64,000 nt of DNA from CAYUYV01 sp964561475 (GTDB taxonomy: Bacteria; Pseudomonadota; Alphaproteobacteria; JAJFIK01): positions 1-64,000 of the forward strand of contig CAZLPU010000016.1 of the NCBI GenBank assembly GCA_964561475.1, written 5' to 3'. Positions 7,988 through 17,118 of this stretch are shown here, one piece after another. A model generated the notes under the pieces. That model made no database searches. It was not told the DNA's origin and worked only from the letters and a program-made list of their open reading frames with translations. The position numbers were made by a program, and so were the translations under genes. The stretch's first letter is position 1, and each line of letters begins with the position of its first letter.

Positions 7988-8520
7988 GGCACAGGCCTCT
8001 CGCCTCTCATTCCATCGTTAAGAGCATGAGGCGTTTAATCCGCATCATGCTCAAGGCCGCGACTGCGGTCCGGCGCCACTGCGCCGCCCTCGCGCAGGCG
8101 CCTCGCGCCGTGAGCGAAAGAACGAGAGCGGCGGCCACCCTGTCTAAAGGTGATCGTGATTTTGCGCCCGCCGCTGTAAGCCCAATTCCGAGAGCCGTTC
8201 TCCCGACCGGTTGGCGGTACCCTGGTCCGAACCCGGGGCTCCGCCAAGCCGCAATGGCTGGACTCGCATTCCCGCCGGAGTATAGTTTTCACACACTTTG
8301 GCGATGTGAGTCGGGCTGGCTATACGTTTCGGGCATAGGGTTGATGGTGTCGTGTCTCGATGGCACTGAGTATCGAAAGATGGTCACCATCATACACCAG
8401 CCGCGATGCCCTGACCCCATCGCCCGCGGGATCCGATAGACCATCCGGAGGCGGATGGGTCCCGGCCAACCCTCATCAATGACAGAAACCAGCGCGGGCA
8501 CGGTCAGCGGGGAGACCATT
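7988..8520. other. Gene-free interval
   Basis: 533 bases with no supported gene. It contains the palindromic element at 8022-8052, then GC-rich sequence, then a less GC-rich stretch from about 8280 to 8400 that probably holds the promoter of the next gene. Confidence 0.45.
8022..8052. repeat. Palindromic element, GAGCATGA type
   Basis: GAGCATGAGGCG and CGCATCATGCTC form an inverted repeat with one mismatch around a 7-base centre. It lies 35 bases after the operon stop. It may act as a hairpin terminator or be a copy of the small dispersed palindromes common in alphaproteobacterial intergenic regions. Only one copy was noticed in this window. Confidence 0.45.
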
Positions 8521-10212
8521 ATGATTCAGGAAGCCACCACCAGGGCCATCATTGCACAGGCAGCCGATCTCTTTCCGGTCCGTCTCAGCGAACTCGTCAC
8601 GGCCCTTGGCGACGGCAGCCTGGTGGGCACCCATGTCACGGGCCCCAGCATGATCGAGGCCCCGGACCGGTTCGAGGACAATGATGATCCGGCCTCGGCC
8701 ACGGATCTGGGCCTTGTTTCAGGACGCCGGATCGAGATGGGTCTCAACCATGAAACCGGCGACTCCGACTGGTACCGTTTCGATCTGGCGGGGACAGGAC
8801 AGGGCGCAGACGGCATCGAGATTGCCTTCGACCAGGACGCTGGCGACCTCGCGTTGACCTTGTATATCCGTGAGGGGACGGTCGCGGTCCGCAGGTCCAA
8901 TACGACCACGGACAATGAGTTCATCAGTTTCGGAGGTCTTCCCGCCGGAACCTACTTCGCCGAGGTCTCCGGCGCTGGAAACCCGGCCTATGACCTGATC
9001 CTCGAAGCCGGCCCCAACATTCTTCCGGACCGGTTCGAGGACAATGACAGCATCGAGGCGGCCACGCCTCTCGGGCTCATCACCGAAGAGCGGATCGAAC
9101 CGGATCTCACCGCCGAGACCGGGGACCAGGACTGGTACCGGTTCGAACTTGGCGAAGGCGCGGGAGAAGGCGGCGAAGTCCGGGTCGATTACAGCGCCGA
9201 CGGCGATGGCCTGATCCTGGTCCTCCGTGACGAGATGGGTACCCGCCTGGACCGGTCCGAAACCGGCGAGGGCTCCGAAACCGTGAGCCTCGATGGCCGG
9301 GCGCCCGGCGTCTATTTTGCCCAGGTCCGGGCCCAGGGCGATGGGGTCAGTCCGGACTACACTTTGTCCATAAGCCCCTCCCCGGCTTCGAGCGCTGTCT
9401 TGATCGCGGGCCAGGATTTCAACGCCCTGACCGCAGCGCCGATCACCACGGATCAAATCCCCACCGCTGGACGGCTCACCAATGGCGGGGCCACCAATGA
9501 CGGCGGGCCGGGGCTCGATTTCTTCACCCAGTGGACGGCCACGGGCCTCGCCGGTCCAGCCACGGGCAATGGGGATACGGAGGATGCCATCGGCGTGGCG
9601 GCTTTCGGTGGTGCCAATGCCCCGGATGTTTCTCCCGCTGGCATTCCCATCGCCCTGGGCGTGGAGCAGAATTTCATTTTCAACGACAGTGACGGGTTTG
9701 CCGATCTGCGGTTCGAACCCATCGATCTCAGCAGCTACACCGGCCGGACCCTGGAGTTCTCGTTCTGGGTTGCACCGGATGCGACCTATGAAGAGTTTGG
9801 GGAATTCGCCGACAAGCTGGAAGTCTATCTCGGCACCCCATTGGCGCCCCTCGGTGCCCTGATCTTCGAACAACTCGGCAATGACCTGACGGACCTGCGC
9901 TCCCCCGATGACGGCACCGCCAACTGGAACACGGTTTCCCTCGACCTGGAGCCTTTTCTGGGTACGGATGGTGTGCCCGAGGACGGCTTGCAGATCATGG
10001 TTGCCACCCGGACCACCGCCGATGACGAGAGTATTTTCATCGATGATGTCGCGGTGACCGGTGTGCCCCTGGAAAGCGCCACCGCTGGCACCTCCACGGA
10101 CCCCAGCGCAGCCCCGGGGGCCGCCCCTGAGGTGGATGTGCTCGATATTCCGGCCGCCATCGATCTGATGGATTCCTTGAACGAATTCTGGTTCCGGGAC
10201 GACTGGCTCTGA
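8521..10212 (+). CDS. Protein with two PPC domains
   Basis: 563 residues from the ATG at 8521, which has GGGGAG upstream; an ATG at 8455 also has GGAGG, but only 3 bases away. Two successive bacterial pre-peptidase C-terminal (PPC) domains are clear: each begins DRFEDND and contains DWYRFDL/DWYRFEL and a late YFAEV/YFAQV strand (about residues 48-145 and 155-265). The rest is beta-rich, Asp/Gly-rich and acidic, with a lectin-like appearance and an ending rich in aromatics (NEFWFRDDWL). No protease domain and no N-terminal signal peptide are visible. PPC domains normally occur in secreted proteins, so export by a type I system with a C-terminal signal is possible but unproven. It stands alone between unrelated genes. 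Confidence 0.75.
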   Translation: MIQEATTRAIIAQAADLFPVRLSELVTALGDGSLVGTHVTGPSMIEAPDRFEDNDDPASATDLGLVSGRRIEMGLNHETGDSDWYRFDLAGTGQGADGIEIAFDQDAGDLALTLYIREGTVAVRRSNTTTDNEFISFGGLPAGTYFAEVSGAGNPAYDLILEAGPNILPDRFEDNDSIEAATPLGLITEERIEPDLTAETGDQDWYRFELGEGAGEGGEVRVDYSADGDGLILVLRDEMGTRLDRSETGEGSETVSLDGRAPGVYFAQVRAQGDGVSPDYTLSISPSPASSAVLIAGQDFNALTAAPITTDQIPTAGRLTNGGATNDGGPGLDFFTQWTATGLAGPATGNGDTEDAIGVAAFGGANAPDVSPAGIPIALGVEQNFIFNDSDGFADLRFEPIDLSSYTGRTLEFSFWVAPDATYEEFGEFADKLEVYLGTPLAPLGALIFEQLGNDLTDLRSPDDGTANWNTVSLDLEPFLGTDGVPEDGLQIMVATRTTADDESIFIDDVAVTGVPLESATAGTSTDPSAAPGAAPEVDVLDIPAAIDLMDSLNEFWFRDDWL

Positions 10213-10296
10213 CCCACGGCGGTCCACGGTCCGCCGGAGCATGGGCCAGGAGCCTGCCCCAGGTCGAGGCGGCATGTGGGCTTGAGAGGGGCTCCC

Positions 10297-13200
10297 TCAC
10301 CTGCGCCAGTTGACCGGAGGCAGCAGGTCTTCCCTCTGGAGGGCATCCACCAGAAGCGGGTTCATACTGGCCACGGCACCGCCATGGACAATGGCATCGA
10401 AATGGCCCCGCCACCATTTCAGGCCCTCCCGGACCAGTTCCACCTGCCCGACGGAAGGCGCCACCGCCCTGTCCCCGTCAGCCTCAGCCATGGAGATGAT
10501 CTGGGAGCGGACTGTCCGTAGGCGTTCCCTAAAATTCTTGCGCCCGGATTCCAGCATTTCCACCGGCGCAAGGCCATCTCCCAGTAGGTCGGCCACCGAA
10601 AGCAAGGCGTCAAGCTCCCTGTCCGCCTGATCGAGATCGTCCGGGTGCGGTGGCGCATGGGCCTCCAGAACCCGCCGGATACAGGCTGCGTCGGGCACCG
10701 CATCGAAGGGAACCGTGGACCCGGGCGCCAGAGCCTGCACCAGGAGAAGCTGGGCCAGATCCTGCACCATCAAACTGTCGAGCCCAAGATCCCGCAGCCT
10801 TGGCTCAAGGGATCCCTGCAAGTAATCGTGGGCATCCAGGGTATCCAGGAAGCCGTCCCAGTCCCCTTCGGCCAATTGGGCGGCCAGGTGATCCCTGTAG
10901 GGACTGTCCGGCGCGAATTCGTCCACCACATCACCGGTCCGGTCCATCAAGGCGCGCAGCTCCGCCTCGGCGGCCATGGCCCCCCGGACTATCTGTACAT
11001 CCTCGCTCCCGAGACGCGGATCAGCCGGTGTCTCACCCTGCTCAACCCTCCGGTCCGTGAGGATCGCAAGGGTTTGTGCCGCCCCGTCCCGGGCACGGGA
11101 TGCACTCGCGGCGGACTGCTCAAGGGCATCGGCCCACTGGCCAACGGGCTCAGGGGCGCTGCGTGCGGGAAGGGCCCGGCAACCGGCCATACGCTGGGCC
11201 GCCGTTTCAATACCGTCCGTGAGCATTCCGCACAGGGCTTCCAGACGTTCCCGAAGCCCGGCATACCAGTCCTCCGTCCCCTGATGGGACCCACCACCCC
11301 CGGGGCCAGCGGACTCAAGCCCCAGGATTCGGGCGATCGCCTGGGCCGCCGCGAGCCGTTCTTCCCGGATGGCCTGATCCTCCTGCACCGCTTCCAGTCC
11401 GGCGGCAATGGCCATGCGGTTTTCCCAGGCATGGACCGTGAACCGGGACAGGTTCAGCCCAAGATCCCTGTCCAGCACCGGGTCCGGTAAGGCATCCACG
11501 GCCTTCACCAGCCGTTCCAGGGGCGCACGCAGCCAGTCGCCCCGGCCGGAGGATTGGTCGTCCGTATCAAAATCGCCCATCTGGGCTGCCGCCTGCTCTG
11601 CTTCCTCCATGAGGGCCAGAACAAGACGGTCAAGACCATCTTTGTAGGACGGAAGCCGCCCCACGCCATCGAACCGGCCCGCAAGGGAGGTGAGCGCGTC
11701 GGCGGCTTCAAGGGCGGCGGCATCCCACTGGGAGATCGTCCGTTCCAGGAAGGCCATGACAATCGGATGAAGACGGGCCCAGGAGCCGGCTTTGGTAACC
11801 CGGGCCAGGGCCCTGGCATCACCGGGCAGCAGGGCGTTGAAGGCAGCCACTGCGCCCGCGCTTTCGATATGCCCGTCCCAATCGCTGGCGAAGCGGAACA
11901 GGCCGATGAATGTCGCCGCCTGTGTGCCCTTGTCTTCATGCTGAAGGCCCGAGAGCATCACCCGGTCCACCTGATCCTTCAAGGCAGCATCATCCGGCAG
12001 ATCGGCAACCACGAATTCGAAGGCGGCCCTGCATTCATCAAGGGCCCGTTCCACCCGGCGCAGCCGCTCCTCCAGGCCAGCGACCTCCTCCGACCGACCG
12101 TCGACAGCGCCTTGACGCCCCCGGCGCCAGGCGGCCACCGCCTCATCCAGCCCCTCGATGCGCAGGAAGGCCGCCACATCGGCAATCCTGTTCAATTCAT
12201 CGGTAGACAGATTTGCATCATAGGGCAGGCCCGCGCGGATGAATGGGGTCAGGTCCGCGCCGGCCCGGAAGGCCGCCCAACTGTGCCGGAACCCATCCCG
12301 GTCCTGGGCCGCAAGCCAGTCGGCGCCACCCTCCTGGGCATAGTCCAGCACACCGCCGAAAATCTCGGGCAGGGACAGGGACCGGTCCACGGGCCCGGCA
12401 AGTCCGTCTTCCAGAGCCAACTGCACGCCGGTACGGAGGTCCGGCAGCAAGAGGGCAAAGACCATCTCACTGTGCTGAACAATGTCCCCGGCCTTGTGGA
12501 TGTCGATGCCAAGCCCTGAGAGCACCTGAACAACCATGCGCTCCCGGTCCTGGTTTGCCCCTGGCGCCAGCAGGCGGCCCGCCAGAATCAGGTAGGCCGC
12601 TTCCGTAAGCGGATTTTGCCCCTTCAGGTTCAGATCGAGGGTCCGGCCCTGAACGGTCGCCGCCTTGGACCGGACCGGTGTGCGCCAGCCGTCTTCGCCA
12701 GCAAGGCGGCGCCGGAAGGCCGCGAAAATCGGCCCACCACTCTCCCGGTCATGGAGCGCCCGACGGCCCATGAAGACAAAGGCCTGGGCCGGAGCATGAC
12801 TGACCGGGCCCGGATCTGTGCGGACCTCATCACCATCAAAGCTATCCTCGCCGCCGGGCCGAGCCGGATCCCCGGCCCGAATCGCTTCCCCGCCTTCGTG
12901 GAGCACGAAAGCCCGATCGAGATGGGCCAGACCATAAAACGCACACTCGGCCACCCAGCGCCCGCTCCCGTCTGCCTGGCTCCCGTCTGCCTGGTTCTCG
13001 TTCAGGGCCGCCTGTTTCAGGGCCGTCTGTTTCAGGGTGCGAACGGATCGGGAAGGCGCACCATCGTCCCCATGGGCCAGAAACACCGGGCGCGACCCGA
13101 AAGTCTTGCGCGTTTCCCGATAGCCCGCCTGAAGATCGCTGACATCGTTATAGTGCTCCAGACCGAACACCAGCCGCTGGTCGGTCTGGCGGGCCCGGTG

Positions 13201-13914
13201 TTCGTCCTCCCCCAGGTCGACCCGGATGCGAAGCGCTTCCCCGGACCATGTATCGCCCCGGTTTTCCACATCCTCACATTCGGCACGGGCGCGCAGATCG
13301 ACCACGCGCGACACATGTTCTGCCATGGGTCCCACGATGAGAACGTCAGGATCCCTTTGCCCCTGACCGTCCTGTCGGGTCTGAGGGTGATCACCCATGG
13401 CGGCGATGGGAGACAGCATGACGGTCCCGCCATTGCGCCGCGCCCCATCCATCTGGCGCACCTGCTCGTCACTCCAGGTGCCCTCGAGCCCCGGGATCAA
13501 GAGGCTTGAGACGGCGATCACCGCTCCAGGGTCCTGGAGGGCGGACAAGCGTTCCGGGTCCAGGATCATGGCCATGGAGGCTTTGCCCTTCCGCGCGGCG
13601 CCCGCCTGAGCGTCGAATCGGAATTGGGCCGACGGCCCGGCCCGGCCACGGCGCTGGAGGTCCAGGCGCAGGTCGAAGGTCCCGGCCCCCCCGGCATTCA
13701 GGGCCGGAAGGATGCAGAACGGTGTCATGAATTGTGGGATGGCGGCGGCCTCGGACCCGACCGGCTCGATCTCCGCCACGAGGCGGCTGGCGCCCTCGGA
13801 TGGGCCGCCCCAGATCTGGAGGGCGGAGACGGAGTCCGGCATGGCATGGCCGTCGAGGACGAGCACGACCACACCGGCGGTGCGGTCCCAAAAAGGCGTT
13901 ACCCAAGAAGGCAT
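10297..13914 (-). CDS. 1205-residue helical protein, unknown function
   Basis: I do not recognise this protein. From the start at 13914 (AGGG 8-9 bases upstream; an ATG pair at 13956 is the alternative) it reads about 1205 residues. The first 400 or so are mixed beta and helix, opening with a hydrophobic strand (AGVVVLVLDG). The rest is almost entirely acidic alpha-helix, with a coiled-coil stretch near residue 615 (EEVAGLEERLRRVERAL). It has no signal peptide or membrane segment, so it should be cytoplasmic. In-frame 15 bp duplications near 13000 give the repeats LKQTA/LKQAA and QADGS/QADGS. It is divergent from a P-loop GTPase-like gene 182 bases away. That pairing suggests a GTPase-partner or adaptor role, as in the GTPase-centred conflict systems with large associated proteins; this is inference from layout only. 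Confidence 0.75.
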   Translation of the reverse strand: MPSWVTPFWDRTAGVVVLVLDGHAMPDSVSALQIWGGPSEGASRLVAEIEPVGSEAAAIPQFMTPFCILPALNAGGAGTFDLRLDLQRRGRAGPSAQFRFDAQAGAARKGKASMAMILDPERLSALQDPGAVIAVSSLLIPGLEGTWSDEQVRQMDGARRNGGTVMLSPIAAMGDHPQTRQDGQGQRDPDVLIVGPMAEHVSRVVDLRARAECEDVENRGDTWSGEALRIRVDLGEDEHRARQTDQRLVFGLEHYNDVSDLQAGYRETRKTFGSRPVFLAHGDDGAPSRSVRTLKQTALKQAALNENQADGSQADGSGRWVAECAFYGLAHLDRAFVLHEGGEAIRAGDPARPGGEDSFDGDEVRTDPGPVSHAPAQAFVFMGRRALHDRESGGPIFAAFRRRLAGEDGWRTPVRSKAATVQGRTLDLNLKGQNPLTEAAYLILAGRLLAPGANQDRERMVVQVLSGLGIDIHKAGDIVQHSEMVFALLLPDLRTGVQLALEDGLAGPVDRSLSLPEIFGGVLDYAQEGGADWLAAQDRDGFRHSWAAFRAGADLTPFIRAGLPYDANLSTDELNRIADVAAFLRIEGLDEAVAAWRRGRQGAVDGRSEEVAGLEERLRRVERALDECRAAFEFVVADLPDDAALKDQVDRVMLSGLQHEDKGTQAATFIGLFRFASDWDGHIESAGAVAAFNALLPGDARALARVTKAGSWARLHPIVMAFLERTISQWDAAALEAADALTSLAGRFDGVGRLPSYKDGLDRLVLALMEEAEQAAAQMGDFDTDDQSSGRGDWLRAPLERLVKAVDALPDPVLDRDLGLNLSRFTVHAWENRMAIAAGLEAVQEDQAIREERLAAAQAIARILGLESAGPGGGGSHQGTEDWYAGLRERLEALCGMLTDGIETAAQRMAGCRALPARSAPEPVGQWADALEQSAASASRARDGAAQTLAILTDRRVEQGETPADPRLGSEDVQIVRGAMAAEAELRALMDRTGDVVDEFAPDSPYRDHLAAQLAEGDWDGFLDTLDAHDYLQGSLEPRLRDLGLDSLMVQDLAQLLLVQALAPGSTVPFDAVPDAACIRRVLEAHAPPHPDDLDQADRELDALLSVADLLGDGLAPVEMLESGRKNFRERLRTVRSQIISMAEADGDRAVAPSVGQVELVREGLKWWRGHFDAIVHGGAVASMNPLLVDALQREDLLPPVNWRR
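12965..13030. repeat. Two in-frame 15 bp tandem duplications
   Basis: CTCCCGTCTGCCTGG occurs twice (12965-12979, 12980-12994). A second unit, TTCAGGGCCG(C/T)CTGT, occurs at 13001-13015 and 13016-13030 and partly again. Both are 15 bases, so the frame of the 1205-residue protein is kept. Confidence 0.85.
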
Positions 13915-14096
13915 TAGCGACCCTAAACACCTGACAAGCGAAATGGCTTGCATCATGTCCGCTCACCGGACACAAAGCAACCAGCGTTCATGGGCGCAAA
14001 AGGCTCCCGCCTTACCATCGGGTCCGCTTCCTGGGGCCAGAGTGACGTCGCGCCGATCTGACGGACAGTCCACAGAAGACCCACAGAAGACAAAGT

Positions 14097-15179
14097 ATGA
14101 TCAAGAGTTCCGCCAAGACAGCCACTGCCCTGTCCCATTGCGCTGTCATCGGGCACAGGCGCTCGGGCAAGACGGCCCTGATCGGCGCCCTGCTCCACCT
14201 CACGCCCCAAAGCATCCATTCCTTCCATGACGAACACCCCGCCTTCGCGCCTACGGTGGTGCCGCCCCAGTCTGCCGGGCGCACGCCGGCGGAGGTGTCC
14301 AAGGCCTCGGTGGAGGATATCGGCGCCCAGGTGGTGGCATCCCTGCGCAATGGCGGTCAGTACAGCCCCACGTCCCCCTCCCGGGTCTTCGCCTATGACA
14401 TCACACTGACCTATCTCGACCAGACCGTCCGTAAGCGCCGTGTTCCGTCCTTGCCGGGATTACCCGGTCAGGAGGACGGCCAGGGAACCCCGCGCACCCG
14501 GAGCTTCCGGGTCATGGACACGGCGGGAGAGCTGCTGTTTCCCGACACCGCTCACGGCGGGTCCCACGCAGGGTCAGGGGACGGTTCCCAGCGCCGGGCC
14601 GCGGAATTGAGCCTGTTCGGGGCGCGCAGTGTCGTCCTGTGTCTGCCGGTCACCTATTTCGAGGACAAGGGCGGCGCGACGGGTCTGCAATACATCAAGT
14701 TTCTGGAGCGGCTGCGGGCGCCGGACTGCGGTCTGGAAACCCTGGTCATCTGTCTGACCAAATATGAATCCCGTTGGGCGGCCTTTGGGCGGGAGGCGGT
14801 CCAGGCCGCGCTGGACCCTGCGGAGTTTCTCGCTGCCGCCCACGAAATCATCTGTGATGATGACGGCCTGCGCCGGTCCCTGATCGGTCTTGCCGGTAAA
14901 CGGGGCGCGGGCGGCAAACCGGTCAACATTGTCGTGTGCCCGGTTTCCGTGTACGGCTTTATCAACAAGAACGGCTGTGCCAATTATGATCTGCACCATG
15001 ACAGCATGTTGATCCAGTCCCGGATCGATCCCCGCGACGCCGACGCACGCCCCTTTCCGCTTTATGGGGAAGAGGAGGCCCGGCGCTACTGGCAGCCCTT
15101 CCTGATCGCGGATCCGTTCATGTATCTGGCCACGGGCCGCATGGGCCGGATGACTTATCCCCTCGACGAAATCCTGTAG
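14097..15179 (+). CDS. P-loop GTPase-like protein
   Basis: 360 residues. Walker A/G1 is GHRRSGKT at residues 19-26; the G3-like motif is DTAGE at 141-145; and LTKYE at 220-224 sits where the NKxD base-recognition motif belongs. The last Asp is replaced by Glu and the first Asn by Thr, so guanine specificity is uncertain. The fold is consistent with the TRAFAC GTPase class. There are no membrane segments. Between G1 and G3 there is an insert of about 90 residues that includes PSLPGLPGQEDGQG. It is transcribed away from the 1205-residue gene; the next gene on the same strand begins 41 bases after its stop. A regulatory switch acting with its neighbours is inferred. The ribosome site is weak (AGAAGAC). 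Confidence 0.75.
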   Translation: MIKSSAKTATALSHCAVIGHRRSGKTALIGALLHLTPQSIHSFHDEHPAFAPTVVPPQSAGRTPAEVSKASVEDIGAQVVASLRNGGQYSPTSPSRVFAYDITLTYLDQTVRKRRVPSLPGLPGQEDGQGTPRTRSFRVMDTAGELLFPDTAHGGSHAGSGDGSQRRAAELSLFGARSVVLCLPVTYFEDKGGATGLQYIKFLERLRAPDCGLETLVICLTKYESRWAAFGREAVQAALDPAEFLAAAHEIICDDDGLRRSLIGLAGKRGAGGKPVNIVVCPVSVYGFINKNGCANYDLHHDSMLIQSRIDPRDADARPFPLYGEEEARRYWQPFLIADPFMYLATGRMGRMTYPLDEIL

Positions 15180-15220
15180 GCCCGCGGGCTGACGGCCTCC
15201 CCTGACATCGGAGGAGCCGC

Positions 15221-17110
15221 GTGATATCACTGGCCATAGTAGGGAATGGGATCGGGACAACAGCCATGGACAAGAAGTCAGGCAAACGGCTGAGCACTCC
15301 GGCGGGCGTCGCCGGAAAGGAACCTGTCGGGGCTCAGGACTTGAGCCATGGCAAGGACAGAAGCCAGGGCGCCCAATTTTCAGACCGGATCATCCGCGTC
15401 CGTCCGGTCCGCATTTCCCAAAGGCTTGCTTTGTTCATCGCAGCGGCGATCCTAACGGCGGCCAGTGTCTTCTTCCTTGTTTTCAACTTCTACTACAACT
15501 ACCTGTTCAGCCTGGGCGACAGCTACGACCTCAACCTTTTCGCCCATCTGACCTGGCGCAATGACCGGTTCGACCATTTTTCCGATCCGGACGCGTCCTT
15601 TTTCCTCGTCCACATCGTCCCATTTCTCTACGGGCTGAACCTGCTCAGCTACATCATGCCCACGGACCAGGAAACCTGGTTCTCCGCATGGATGGCCGTG
15701 ATCCACGCCTCCTACGGACCGACGGCCCTCGGACTTTGGTGGATCCTGACCGCCCGGTCGGGGGCCGGTCCTGTCACAAGGGAAGTACCCGCTCAAGGCT
15801 ACGGTGATGAGAGCTGGGCCAGTAGACGGGTCCCATGGCTCCGCTTCTCCGGTCAGGGCACGGTGGCGATGCTGGGACTGATTCTGGCCCTCAGTTTTGC
15901 CTTGAATGGCATCGTGCTGAAATCCCTGTGGATCGGTCATTATGAATTCGTCATTCCCCTGGGCCTGATCGCCCTCTTCATCGCTGTCGCCACCAGAGAC
16001 TGGCGGCTTATCGGTTCCGCGCTCGTATTCCTGACCCTGTTGCGGGAGGACACCGGGTTCCACGCCTTCAGTTTCCTGTCCCTGCTGATTGCCTGGCGGT
16101 GGCTCTTGGAGAAACAGAGCCTCGCGTCCCTCCGCCTCGAGATCATTGTGGCGGGTCTGTGTTTTGCCTATTCCGTTTTGTGTATCGGGGTCATCATGCC
16201 CCTGACGGATGGGGATCGGGTGGTGCAATCCATCTGGGCCGGTGATCCACCCTGGGCCCATCTGACCTGGGATCGCATGGTCCAGGTGATGGCATGGCAC
16301 TGGGAACGCAATGCCCATCTTTATCTGCCCGCCCTGGTTCTGATCGGCGCGGCAATCTGGTTGCGACGGCCGGTCTGGCTGATCGGTCTGCTGGCGCCCC
16401 TGCCCTGGGTCGGGCTGCACTTGATCGCCGCCCATGACGGGTCGTCCTATGTCTATACCTACAAGGCATTCCCTTTCGTGATCACCCTGATCTGGCCGCT
16501 GATCATGGAGGTTTTCGACCTGCTCCGCACCCATGCCGACGGGCAGAAGGCAGATCGGCCAGCCGGTATCGAGCCCTTGGCTCCGGTCCGGGTATTCGCT
16601 GTACAGATGCTCATTTTTGCAGCATGCATCCTGCCCTGGGTGCAATCGGCGCCGGCCCTGGCGGGCGTGAAAGCCGACCAGGTTCTGGGCCGCCATCCCT
16701 GTGCGGAAGACCGGACCGCCCATGACGCATTCCGACAGGCTCTTCCTTCCATCCGGGGCGCCTATCAACGCATTCTGGTCAGCCCCGGGGTGCGCCGTCT
16801 GGCTCCGGAGCATTTCAGCCCCGCGGACATGGCGGTCTGGTACGGGGGCGATGCGGAACGGAAAATGAAGCGGGCGCGCCCACAGGTCTTCATTTTCCGG
16901 GCCGGTGGCCGAGGGGGGATCACATTCTTCAATCTCGCCCGGCGCGCCGGACTGCGGGCTTTTCAGCGGGTCCCCCGCACATCCATTGTGGTTGCCACGA
17001 AACGCCATGCCGAGCGGCTGCGGGGCGGCGGCCCCGAACTGGTGCCCACGGGACAGACCTATGTGCCGATGTTCTGCGCGAACGATCCCCTGCCGGGTTC
17101 AAGCCGCTGA
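15221..17110 (+). CDS. DUF2079 polytopic membrane protein
   Basis: 629 residues from a GTG with GGAGGAG upstream; an internal ATG at 15266 is the alternative. After a basic cytoplasmic leader of about 65 residues come roughly ten predicted membrane helices. The sequence following helix 1 (GDSYDLNLFAHLTW) and the later HIVPFLYGLN match the DUF2079 family, which resembles GT-C type glycosyltransferases: an acidic motif in the first periplasmic loop and multiple helices. A soluble C-terminal region of about 150 residues follows. A lipid-linked sugar donor is likely by family resemblance. The GtrB-like glycosyltransferase ends convergently 9 bases downstream, and such pairs often act in sequence. 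Confidence 0.75.
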   Translation: MISLAIVGNGIGTTAMDKKSGKRLSTPAGVAGKEPVGAQDLSHGKDRSQGAQFSDRIIRVRPVRISQRLALFIAAAILTAASVFFLVFNFYYNYLFSLGDSYDLNLFAHLTWRNDRFDHFSDPDASFFLVHIVPFLYGLNLLSYIMPTDQETWFSAWMAVIHASYGPTALGLWWILTARSGAGPVTREVPAQGYGDESWASRRVPWLRFSGQGTVAMLGLILALSFALNGIVLKSLWIGHYEFVIPLGLIALFIAVATRDWRLIGSALVFLTLLREDTGFHAFSFLSLLIAWRWLLEKQSLASLRLEIIVAGLCFAYSVLCIGVIMPLTDGDRVVQSIWAGDPPWAHLTWDRMVQVMAWHWERNAHLYLPALVLIGAAIWLRRPVWLIGLLAPLPWVGLHLIAAHDGSSYVYTYKAFPFVITLIWPLIMEVFDLLRTHADGQKADRPAGIEPLAPVRVFAVQMLIFAACILPWVQSAPALAGVKADQVLGRHPCAEDRTAHDAFRQALPSIRGAYQRILVSPGVRRLAPEHFSPADMAVWYGGDAERKMKRARPQVFIFRAGGRGGITFFNLARRAGLRAFQRVPRTSIVVATKRHAERLRGGGPELVPTGQTYVPMFCANDPLPGSSR

Positions 17111-17118
17111 CATGAGCA

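Noticed and set aside
8455..8520. Upstream ATG (8455) as start of the PPC protein
   Set aside because: GGAGG is only 3 bases away, too close; the ATG at 8521 has better spacing, though this is not decisive.
15452..17008. 518-codon open frame opposite the DUF2079 gene
   Set aside because: Opposite a real membrane protein with a good ribosome site; composition is His/Gln/Pro-rich as expected of a shadow.
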